Assembly (NCBI RefSeq): GCF_000813965.1
Contig: NZ_JWLI01000006.1
Coordinates: 186,001-250,000, forward strand
Direction of reading: 5' to 3'
Source: Leisingera sp. ANG-M7
GTDB taxonomy: Bacteria; Pseudomonadota; Alphaproteobacteria; Rhodobacterales; Rhodobacteraceae
DNA length: 64,000 nt
Within the stretch, counting starts at the first letter, position 1. Each line of letters begins with the position of its first letter. The notes below the pieces were generated by a model, which worked only from the letters and a program-made list of their open reading frames with translations, was not told where the DNA came from and made no database searches. Made by a program: the position numbers and the translations under genes. Shown here in pieces: positions 1 to 6,897 of this stretch.

Positions 1-180
1 GATGCTGCGGCCTTCAAGCCCGGCCAGTTCCGCCGCTCGCGCCTGGCACAGGTGGCTGGCGCCTTCTGGTTGAACGAAGACGGCAGCTTCTACATTGTCT
101 GCTTCCGCTCAGTTGGTGAATATGTGTTCAAACTGTTGAGCGCAGGGGCGCATCCGCAAAGTAAAGTGGGTGTTTACTAA
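1..180 (+). CDS. C-terminal end of an unidentified protein (partial)
   Basis: The first reading frame is open from the window edge to a TAA at 178-180 and gives the last 59 residues of a protein whose start lies outside the window. The tail is basic and aromatic (it contains FRRSRLAQVAG and FYIVCFRSVGEYVFKLLS) and has no motif I can assign. A strong terminator follows 45 bases downstream, so this is the end of its transcription unit. Function unknown. Confidence 0.6.
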   Translation, partial: DAAAFKPGQFRRSRLAQVAGAFWLNEDGSFYIVCFRSVGEYVFKLLSAGAHPQSKVGVY

Positions 181-224
181 AATTCTCACTCGCTTTCTGC
201 TTGTGACGCCTTTGCGCGTCATTT

Positions 225-261
225 ACGGTGCCCTGGAGACCTCCTAGGGCACCGTTTTTTT
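225..261 (+). terminator. Rho-independent terminator
   Basis: A perfect 10-bp stem (225-234 with 246-255, arm ACGGTGCCCT) encloses an 11-base loop and runs into seven T residues. It closes the unit ending at 180 and separates it from the exported-protein cluster that follows. Confidence 0.9.
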
Positions 262-366
262 GGTGGCAGGTCCAGGACGGTTTCCTTTTGCAGCTTTTGC
301 AAGCAGTTGAATTTTTGCCGTTTCCGAGGGGGAGCGGCTGCGTGACGATGTTTCCGGGGGCGCCCA

Positions 367-801
367 ATGGATCTGCTTAAATGCAGTGTCTTTATATTGG
401 TCTGTACGCTTGCAGGGGCGGGTGCCATGGCGGGGCCAAGGGTCCAATGCAGTTTGAACCCAATATCGGGAACTGAGTGGATTCCCCGCGAGGTGAGCAT
501 TCATTTCTCCGATGATTTTAGTGTGGCCGAGATCGAAGATTTAGCATTTGTCGTGCCGGTGGTCGCCAAGGTCGAGCGTCACAGCGCGACCTCTTATGCA
601 ATGAACTGGGCATTGCCGCGGCTGGCCGTTGCCGGAAATGCGGGGATGCCCGGGCCGCGGTTCCGGGCTGTTTTGAATACCTCAAACCTGAAGATGAGCA
701 TTCAGGCCGTCAGGAAAGGCCAGGACGGTTTGCCGCCTCGCGGAAGCGGCCACTGCAAAGTAGATCAAGGCTTGCCGCTGCTTGCGCAGAACGAGGGTTG
801 A
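367..801 (+). CDS. Small exported protein, copy 1 of a tandem family
   Basis: This 144-residue protein begins with a hydrophobic signal peptide of about 22 residues ending AMAG. The mature part has an early cysteine (RVQCS), a tryptophan-proline motif (EWIPREV), a central valine-rich strand region and a late cysteine in GSGHCKV, so one disulfide in the periplasm is plausible. The order early Cys, GW/EW-I-x-P-R, VxAKVE, W, FRAVLN, HCKV is shared with the next two genes, which makes it the first of three diverged tandem copies. I do not recognise a named domain and assign no function. The start follows a GGGGGCGCCC stretch, a modest ribosome site. A weak hairpin at 805-830 follows the stop. Confidence 0.75.
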   Translation: MDLLKCSVFILVCTLAGAGAMAGPRVQCSLNPISGTEWIPREVSIHFSDDFSVAEIEDLAFVVPVVAKVERHSATSYAMNWALPRLAVAGNAGMPGPRFRAVLNTSNLKMSIQAVRKGQDGLPPRGSGHCKVDQGLPLLAQNEG

Positions 802-950
802 CCTGAAAGCCTTCCGGCGATTGGGCTTTCTAGGAGTGCGCTGAACTGGCACCGCTTAAAAACCAAATCTTTTTTACTGACGCAGGAAAGCGCTTGCGTT
901 CCCCCGCAGTGGTTGCAATCAGCTCCGGGATGAATTCGGAGACGTAACTG

Positions 951-1355
951 ATGAAACGTATTGCACTTTCCGCGATTGCGGCTGCCGTCAGCCTTGCGGG
1001 GCAGACGGCCTTTGCCGAAACGGTCTATGACTGCGAGATTAAGGTGTTCACGAACAATGGCTGGATCGCACCAAGGGTCATTGTCATGTGGAACGAAGAA
1101 GACAAGTCCGCACGCGTCTATGACCGTTATGTTCATAAGCTGGTGGGAGAGCCGCTTCAGGTTAAGGTCGAGCAGCGAAACGAGGTGTCATACAATCTGG
1201 ATTGGCGGGTGGACGACATTCCAGTGAGCAACGCCCGGATGTCAATGGATGGACTGTATGCTGCGGTTCTCAATGTTCAGAAGAACACTTTGTCAGTTCG
1301 AAACGTGAGAACAGGCGCCCGCGGGCGGGGCAAATGCAAGGTGAAGCAAGGGTGA
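951..1355 (+). CDS. Small exported protein, copy 2 of a tandem family
   Basis: The 134-residue product has a classic signal peptide (MKRIALSAIAAAVSLAGQTAFA) and a mature domain of about 112 residues. It is the clearest family member: YDCEIKVF, GWIAPRVIVMW, PLQVKVEQ, YNLDWRV, YAAVLN, TLSVRN and GKCKV line up with copies 1 and 3. The two conserved cysteines lie near the ends of the mature domain. It sits 149 bases after copy 1 and about 40 bases before copy 3, in the same direction, so the last two are probably co-transcribed. No function can be inferred beyond a secreted or periplasmic location. Confidence 0.8.
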   Translation: MKRIALSAIAAAVSLAGQTAFAETVYDCEIKVFTNNGWIAPRVIVMWNEEDKSARVYDRYVHKLVGEPLQVKVEQRNEVSYNLDWRVDDIPVSNARMSMDGLYAAVLNVQKNTLSVRNVRTGARGRGKCKVKQG

Positions 1356-1395
1356 TCCAAGCCTTTTGAAGACCGGAAGTTTGAGTAGGAAAAAA

Positions 1396-1884
1396 ATGAA
1401 TAAGATACTTTGCGCCGTTGCCGGTGCCGTAGCCGTTCTGTGGGCAGGTGTTCCTGGGACTGTGGGTGCGTCAGGCGTGGATGCCGTGTTTCGCTGTGAG
1501 GTTGAGCGGTTCGGCGGAGGAAAACCTGTTTCTGAAGGCGGCGGCGGATGGCTTTCCCCTCAGACATTTTTTGAATTTTCCGACAACTGGCAGAAGGTTC
1601 AGGTGATTGATACACGCGTAACTACGTCCCGCGAAGGGACGGTCTATGCCAAAGTGAAACAGGCGAGGGATGGGAGCTTTAAGTTCAAATGGAGGGTTAG
1701 TCGGCCAACATCTTTGGATATCTGGACGCCAGTGGGCTATCGGGCCGAACTTGACCCTCAATCCAAAACTGGGGTCTTGCGGGCAAAAGTTTCGCTTGGA
1801 TACCATTCAAGGATCCGAGGAGAACTGACCTGCGAACAGATCAAAAGAAGCGACATACCTGAACCGGATCAGTTGCAATTCTGA
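1396..1884 (+). CDS. Small exported protein, copy 3 of a tandem family
   Basis: I place the start at the ATG at 1396, where AGGA lies five bases upstream and a signal peptide (MNKILCAVAGAVAVLWAGVPG) begins at once; the frame is open further upstream but without a ribosome site. The product is 162 residues. The mature part repeats the family pattern: FRCEVERF, a glycine-rich insert, GWLSPQTFFEF, VYAKVKQ, FKFKWRV, YRAELDPQ, GVLRAKV and LTCEQ. It is the longest and most diverged copy, with a proline-rich C-terminal extension. Function unknown. Confidence 0.75.
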   Translation: MNKILCAVAGAVAVLWAGVPGTVGASGVDAVFRCEVERFGGGKPVSEGGGGWLSPQTFFEFSDNWQKVQVIDTRVTTSREGTVYAKVKQARDGSFKFKWRVSRPTSLDIWTPVGYRAELDPQSKTGVLRAKVSLGYHSRIRGELTCEQIKRSDIPEPDQLQF

Positions 1885-2047
1885 GTTTCAGTGCAGCGGT
1901 TAATCTGGCTTGAACCTGCAAAGGCTGTGCCTGTGCAGAAAATGCGCATAGACCTTGCGCTGTTTGCGTGCCTAAGCACTTGACCTGATAGCGCCCGCAC
2001 CGCATGTATCTGCGCAGGAACGCAAACATTTTTCACAGGGGGCCCAA

Positions 2048-2647
2048 ATGGCTTTTGAACTTCCCGATCTTCCTTACGCACACGATGCCCTGGCCGCCAA
2101 AGGCATGTCGGCGGAAACCCTGGAATACCACCACGACTTGCACCACAAGGCCTATGTCGACAACGGCAACAAGCTGATTGCCGGCACCGAGTGGGATGGC
2201 AAGTCGATGGAAGAGATCATTGTCGGCACCTATGATGCAAACGCGGTTGCTCAGAACGGCATCTTCAACAACATCTCCCAGCTTTGGAACCACAACCAGT
2301 TCTGGGAAATGATGGGCCCGGGCGAAAGCAAGATGCCGGGTGAGCTGGAAAAAGCTCTGGTTGAATCCTTCGGCTCTGTCGACGAGTTCAAGTCGCAGTT
2401 TTCCGCTGCGGGCGCAGGCCAGTTCGGCTCCGGCTGGGCTTGGCTGGTTAAAAACGCCGATGGTTCGCTGGCAGTGACCAAGACCGAAAACGGCGTTAAC
2501 CCGCTGTGCTTCAACCAGACCGCGCTGCTGGGCTGCGACGTGTGGGAGCATTCCTACTACATCGACTTCCGCAACAAGCGCCCGGCCTACCTGTCGAACT
2601 TCCTCGACAACCTGGTGAACTGGGAAAACGTCGCCTCGCGCATGTGA
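2048..2647 (+). CDS. sodB: Superoxide dismutase, Fe/Mn family (SodB type)
   Basis: Dismutes superoxide to oxygen and peroxide in the cytoplasm. The 199-residue length is normal for the family. The four metal ligands are visible: His28 in EYHHDLHHKAYV, His82 in WNHNQFW, and Asp164 and His168 in CDVWEH. Residues around the second and third ligands (GQFGSGWAWL and the glutamine position) favour the iron form, but Fe and Mn specificity cannot be settled by reading. A GGGGGCCC ribosome site precedes the ATG. A TTGACC near 1980 followed by ATGTAT about 18 bases later could be its promoter; this is weak. The next gene starts four bases after its stop, so the two are probably co-transcribed. Confidence 0.96.
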   Translation: MAFELPDLPYAHDALAAKGMSAETLEYHHDLHHKAYVDNGNKLIAGTEWDGKSMEEIIVGTYDANAVAQNGIFNNISQLWNHNQFWEMMGPGESKMPGELEKALVESFGSVDEFKSQFSAAGAGQFGSGWAWLVKNADGSLAVTKTENGVNPLCFNQTALLGCDVWEHSYYIDFRNKRPAYLSNFLDNLVNWENVASRM

Positions 2648-2651
2648 TCGA

Positions 2652-3530
2652 ATGACGCGGAGGAGCTTTCTCCGGGGCCTGCTGGCGGTGACGCTGGCAG
2701 GCCTTTTTGCTGCTCTCTACGGGTTTTTCATCGAGCCTGCGCTGCGACTGCGTGTCAGGAGGTGGAAGGTCCGGAGGGAGGACTGGACTGCACCGCCGCT
2801 GCGCATTGCAGTGATAGCGGATGTTCATGCTGGCGAGCCCTGGGTGGGTGAGCGCCGTGTCCGGCAGGTTGTCCGGCGGGTGAATGCGGTCAATGCAGAT
2901 CTGGTGCTGCTGCTGGGGGACTATGCGGCGGGGCACAGGTTCGTTGCCAAACCGGTGAAGATCGCGGAAGTGGCGCCATTACTTGCGGAATGCCGGGCCA
3001 GGCACGGGGTTTTTGCTGTTCTGGGCAACCATGACTGGTGGGATGATCTTGCTGCGCAGAAACGGGGTGGAGGCCCGAACCTCTATGCCAAGGCACTTGA
3101 AACTGCGGGTATCAGCGTGCTGTCCAATCAGGCACTGCGGCTCGACGAGGCGGGCATTTGGCTCGCGGGGCTGGAAGATCAGCTCGCAATCCGCCGCAAC
3201 GGCCGCTGGAACGGTCTTGATGACCTGCCGGGCACGCTGGCGCAGGTCACGGACGGTGCGCCAGTGGTGCTGATGGCACATGAGCCGGACATTTTTCCAA
3301 AGGTGCCCGCGCGCGTGGCCCTGACGCTGTCCGGACATACCCATGGCGGCCAGGTCCGGCTGTTCGGCTGGTCGCCGGTGGTGCCGTCAAAATTCGGCAA
3401 CCGCTACGCCTACGGCCACGTTCGGGAACAGGGTCGCGATCTGGTTGTCTCCGGGGGGATCGGATGTTCAATTCTGCCGGTGCGTTTTGGATCCGCGCCG
3501 GAAGTTACGGTTATTGAAGTATCCTCTTGA
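2652..3530 (+). CDS. Metallophosphoesterase (YaeI/YkuE-like)
   Basis: A 292-residue calcineurin-type phosphoesterase with the full set of metal-binding motifs: DVH at 57-59, GD at 89-90, GNHD at 125-128, HE at 210-211 and GHTHGG at 228-233. The N-terminus carries a twin-arginine-like stretch (TRRSFLRG) and a hydrophobic segment at about 8-28, so the enzyme is probably membrane-attached or exported with its active site outside the cytoplasm. Relatives cleave phosphodiesters or phospholipid head groups (YkuE, LpxH-like UDP-diacylglucosamine hydrolases); the substrate here is not known. It follows sodB by four bases. Confidence 0.88.
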   Translation: MTRRSFLRGLLAVTLAGLFAALYGFFIEPALRLRVRRWKVRREDWTAPPLRIAVIADVHAGEPWVGERRVRQVVRRVNAVNADLVLLLGDYAAGHRFVAKPVKIAEVAPLLAECRARHGVFAVLGNHDWWDDLAAQKRGGGPNLYAKALETAGISVLSNQALRLDEAGIWLAGLEDQLAIRRNGRWNGLDDLPGTLAQVTDGAPVVLMAHEPDIFPKVPARVALTLSGHTHGGQVRLFGWSPVVPSKFGNRYAYGHVREQGRDLVVSGGIGCSILPVRFGSAPEVTVIEVSS

Positions 3531-3572
3531 AGGGCTTGTAGTTGCGGGGGAAGGCAGGATACGGATTGCCTG

Positions 3573-3606
3573 CGCCCGGCTTTAAAGCGGGCGTTTCGCG
3601 TTTTGG
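3573..3606 (+). terminator. Possible terminator after the metallophosphoesterase
   Basis: A CGCCCG/CGGGCG stem (3573-3578 with 3588-3593) is followed by TTTCGCGTTTT. The T-tract is interrupted, so termination may be weak. Confidence 0.4.
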
Positions 3607-3654
3607 GAAAAGCCCCGTGCGGTATACGCACCCGGCTGAAGCAGGTGAAGGGCA

Positions 3655-4566
3655 ATGACCGAGGCAGGCAAAGGTATTCTGGCTATGATTGCCTCCTGCA
3701 CCGTTTGGGGGCTTTCGGGCATTTATTACAAGGCGCTGTCGCATGTGCCGCCGGAGCAGGTTTTGTCGCACCGGGCGCTGTGGTCATTTGTGTTTTTTGC
3801 CATCGTGCTGCTGTGCCAGGGCCGCATCGCCGAGCTGGGGGCGGCGCTGTCCACCCGCCGCAGCGCGCTGCTGCTGGCCTTTGCCTCGGCGATGATTTCG
3901 CTCAACTGGTTTATCTTCATTTCGGCTGTGCAGCTTGGCTATGCAACTGAGGCAAGCCTTGGCTATTACGTTTTTCCGCTGCTGAGCGTGCTGCTGGGAC
4001 GGCTTGCCTTCGGCGAGCGGCTGACACCAGCACAGGGTGTGGCGGTTTTTCTGGCGGGCCTTGCGGTTGCTGTGCTGTCGTTCGGGCTAGGGGCCGCGCC
4101 CTGGATTCCGCTGGCGCTGAGCTTCAGCTTCGCCCTTTACGGTGTTGTTAAGAAACAATTGCCGCTGGGACCGGTGGTATCTGTGACCGCCGAGGTTGCG
4201 CTGCTGTTGCCGGTTGCGCTGACGATCATCTGGATGACTGGCGGCGCCGGTTTTCTGGGAGGGTTCCTGGATGCGCTGATGCTGATGTTTTCTGGGATTT
4301 TGACCGGACTGCCGCTGATCCTGTTCGCCTATGCCGCCCGCCGGGTGAGGCTGGGCACCGTCGGGGTGCTGCAATACCTGAACCCGACACTGCAGTTTCT
4401 GGTGGCGGTGTTGGTCTTTACGGAGCCTTTCACCGGCTGGCACGGCATAGCCTTTGCGCTGATCTGGAGCGCGGTTGCGGTGTTTTCTTTCTCGGCGCTG
4501 CGTCAGGAACGCGCGTCGCGCAGGGCGGCGATGGCGGCCACCGGGGTGTCGGCCCAGATCAGGTAG
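3655..4566 (+). CDS. rarD: EamA/DMT-family permease, RarD-like
   Basis: A 303-residue inner-membrane protein with about ten hydrophobic segments. The RarD signature is near the start (GILAMIASCTVWGLSGIYYKAL, then VPPEQVLSHRALWS), and the second half has FAYAARRVRLGTVGVLQYLNPTLQFLVAVLVF with the EPFTGWHG loop. RarD proteins were named for chloramphenicol sensitivity but the physiological substrate is unknown. The last 64 bases overlap, tail to tail, the gene on the opposite strand, so its final 21 residues (rich in Arg and Ala) are encoded antisense to that gene. Confidence 0.9.
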   Translation: MTEAGKGILAMIASCTVWGLSGIYYKALSHVPPEQVLSHRALWSFVFFAIVLLCQGRIAELGAALSTRRSALLLAFASAMISLNWFIFISAVQLGYATEASLGYYVFPLLSVLLGRLAFGERLTPAQGVAVFLAGLAVAVLSFGLGAAPWIPLALSFSFALYGVVKKQLPLGPVVSVTAEVALLLPVALTIIWMTGGAGFLGGFLDALMLMFSGILTGLPLILFAYAARRVRLGTVGVLQYLNPTLQFLVAVLVFTEPFTGWHGIAFALIWSAVAVFSFSALRQERASRRAAMAATGVSAQIR

Positions 4567-5054
4567 TCCGTGGTTTCCTGACCGGCAAATCCCTGACTGA
4601 CCACTTGGTCCAGCAGATCTCGCAGCTTGTCCCAGTAGCCTTCGGTATTCAGGATCACAATCGGTTTCGAGTGCAGCCCAAGCTGGCGCCATGTGAGGGC
4701 TTCAAACAGCTCATCCAGTGAGCCCGCACCGCCCGGCAGCACAACAACCGCATCGGCGTTCCACAGCATCACTTTCTTGCGCTCGTGCATGGTCTCGGTC
4801 ACCACATAGGTGGTGAGGTCGGACTTGCCGACTTCGCGCCGTTCCAGATGGCCGGGGATCACGCCGAAGGTCTCTCCGCCGGCTTTCTGCGCGGCACGGG
4901 CAACCTCGCCCATCAGGCCGACATCGCCTGCACCATAGACCAGCCGCATGCCGTTTTCCGCCAGCGTGGTGCCGAATGCGCGGGCCGCTTCGGCGTAGGC
5001 AGGCAACTGCCCGGCGCGGGATCCGCAGTAGACGCAGACGGATTTGATGCTCAT
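4503..5054 (-). CDS. LOG-family protein (TIGR00730), cytokinin riboside 5'-monophosphate phosphoribohydrolase
   Basis: A 183-residue Rossmann-like protein of the LONELY GUY group, which splits N6-modified AMP into ribose 5-phosphate and the free base; other bacterial members act on different nucleotides. Family motifs are present: the N-terminal CVYCGS (8-12), YGAGDVGLMG (40-49) and PGGAGSLDE at 107-115, with the conserved Arg92-Lys93 pair before it. PGGxGTxxE is usual, so Ser replaces Thr here. The gene is monocistronic and leftward, and its 3' end overlaps rarD by 64 bases. Confidence 0.92.
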   Translation of the reverse strand: MSIKSVCVYCGSRAGQLPAYAEAARAFGTTLAENGMRLVYGAGDVGLMGEVARAAQKAGGETFGVIPGHLERREVGKSDLTTYVVTETMHERKKVMLWNADAVVVLPGGAGSLDELFEALTWRQLGLHSKPIVILNTEGYWDKLRDLLDQVVSQGFAGQETTDYLIWADTPVAAIAALRDARS

Positions 5055-5178
5055 CGGCCAGCCTTTCCGTGGAATATCAAGGTGAAAACCAATTGGTGTT
5101 TTGACCCGTGATAGCGGGGTTGCTAGATTCCCTCAACTAAGCGGAAGGTCACATTCCGCAATTGCCGAAGGGAAAGAC

Positions 5179-6801
5179 ATGGCGGATGCATCTGGAAGCG
5201 GGGGTCTGGGGGCCCTCACACTTGGCGGTATTGCCGGGGCGGTCGTGGTTGTGGGCGGCGTCGTGCTGTACCAGCTGGGCATGTTTGGCACGGTCGCGCC
5301 TGATGGCGAGGCGGCCCGCGAACCGGAAGCCAGCCAGGCGGCCAACAGTGACGAGGTGTTTTCCGGAGCGGGCGGGCAATCCGGTCAGCCGCTGCAGAAC
5401 CGGGCTGTGCAGGAAGCCGCGAGCAATCAGGTGGAAGCGGTTGAAGCGGAGGACTCCAGCCAGTTGCCGCAGGACGCCGCTATCGAGAATACCGAAAGTC
5501 ATGAACCGCAGAATCAAGATCAAGGCGAAGCTGTAACCGGCCTGACAGAAACAGAAAATTCCGATGCAGGCAGTGCGCCGATAGAGGCAGGCGCGGCCGG
5601 CGCCGCGGCGGAAGCTTCAGATCAGGATAGCGGACTTGCGTCCCTGGCGGAGCCTTCGGATACAACCGCGAGCAGCGCGCAGGAACCGGACGCCGGAACC
5701 AGCAAAGACGATGTGTTCGTCCTGCAGGCCCCGGAATTGGATCTGGTGCGGGTGGACAGTGAAGGTGCTGCGGTGATCGCCGGGCGGGCACAGGAAGGTG
5801 TGCAGGTTTCGGTGCTGCTGGACGGTGAAGTGCTGGATCAGCTGGAGGTGCCTGCAGGCGGTGAGTTCGTGTCGCTTGCGACCATTGCGCCCAGCGGAGC
5901 TGCACGGGTGGTGTCTTTGCGCGCCGAACATGAGGGGGAGAAAGCGGCCTCGGGCGCGAGTTTCATTCTGGCGCCGGTCGGCCCGGTTGACGCCGTTCCG
6001 TCAGAGGAGCAGGGCGAACAGGGTACAGAGCAAATTGCTGCTTTGGAGCAGGATGCGCCAGCCGAGGAGCCTGACGCCGAGGGGGAAACGGGCAGCAGCG
6101 GGGCTGCCACTGAGGCACAAGCTGCTGAAGAGGCTGAATCTCTCGCAGAGAACGGGCAGGATACGGCTGGAACCGAAGCAGCCGATGCTGCGCAGGACGG
6201 CCACGAGACTGCAGCTGAGGCAGAACCAGCTCAGCCTGAGGGCCAAGCCGTTGCAGTTCTGCGCGCGGATCAGGACGGGGTTGAAGTGGTGCAGCCTGCT
6301 GTCCCCGCCGATCCTGAGCTCAGTAAGGAAGTTGCGCTTGACGCAATCACCTACAATGGCACTGGCGAGGTTGAGCTGTCGGGCAGGGCGCGTCCAAAAG
6401 CGCGCGTGCGTGTCTATGTGGACAATCAGCCGGTCGCCGAATTGGATGCTGCAGAAACCGGTCAGTGGAACGGGCGGCTGGAGGATGTGGCTCCCGGCGT
6501 CTACACCTTGCGGCTGGATGAGATCGAAGCAGCAACCGGCAAGGTCGTGAGCCGCCTCGAAACCCCGTTCAAGCGCGAAGCGCCGGAGGCGCTGCCGCAG
6601 CCCGAGCGTGAAGCGGATCCAGAGCAGCCCGTACCGCTGGTCAGGGCGGTGACGGTTCAGAAGGGCGATACGCTTTGGGCTATCTCGCAACAGAAGTACG
6701 GCAGCGGTTTCCTCTATGTGAGGCTGTTCGAGGCCAACAAGGGGGCAATCCGCAACCCGGATCTGATCTATCCGGGGCAAGTCTTCACCATCCCCGATTG
6801 A
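5179..6801 (+). CDS. Membrane-anchored LysM protein with acidic spacers and two Ig-like segments
   Basis: I chose the ATG at 5179, preceded by GAAGGGAAAGAC, which gives 540 residues. Order: a transmembrane segment near 9-34 (glycine and valine rich), an acidic low-complexity stretch of Glu, Ala, Gln and Ser, a beta-rich segment near 180-265 (AAVIAGRAQEGVQVSVLLDG), a second acidic spacer, a second beta-rich segment near 395-470 (ELSGRARPKARVRVYVDNQPV), and a C-terminal LysM domain (VTVQKGDTLWAISQQKYG to YPGQVFTIPD). LysM binds peptidoglycan, so the protein probably spans from the inner membrane to the cell wall. The two beta-rich segments resemble each other and look like Big/Ig-like repeats. 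It is followed by a strong terminator. Confidence 0.85.
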   Translation: MADASGSGGLGALTLGGIAGAVVVVGGVVLYQLGMFGTVAPDGEAAREPEASQAANSDEVFSGAGGQSGQPLQNRAVQEAASNQVEAVEAEDSSQLPQDAAIENTESHEPQNQDQGEAVTGLTETENSDAGSAPIEAGAAGAAAEASDQDSGLASLAEPSDTTASSAQEPDAGTSKDDVFVLQAPELDLVRVDSEGAAVIAGRAQEGVQVSVLLDGEVLDQLEVPAGGEFVSLATIAPSGAARVVSLRAEHEGEKAASGASFILAPVGPVDAVPSEEQGEQGTEQIAALEQDAPAEEPDAEGETGSSGAATEAQAAEEAESLAENGQDTAGTEAADAAQDGHETAAEAEPAQPEGQAVAVLRADQDGVEVVQPAVPADPELSKEVALDAITYNGTGEVELSGRARPKARVRVYVDNQPVAELDAAETGQWNGRLEDVAPGVYTLRLDEIEAATGKVVSRLETPFKREAPEALPQPEREADPEQPVPLVRAVTVQKGDTLWAISQQKYGSGFLYVRLFEANKGAIRNPDLIYPGQVFTIPD

Positions 6802-6806
6802 CACTG

Positions 6807-6834
6807 GAAAACGCGCCCTTGCGGCGCGTTTTTT
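6807..6834 (+). terminator. Rho-independent terminator of the LysM gene
   Basis: Stem CGCGCC/GGCGCG (extended by flanking A-T pairs, 6808-6817 with 6823-6832), five-base loop, then six T residues. Confidence 0.9.
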
Positions 6835-6897
6835 CTGTGCCCCCCTCGCAAAACCGTGAACAGGTGAATATCTGGAGGTGTCTAGCCAGGAACAGCC

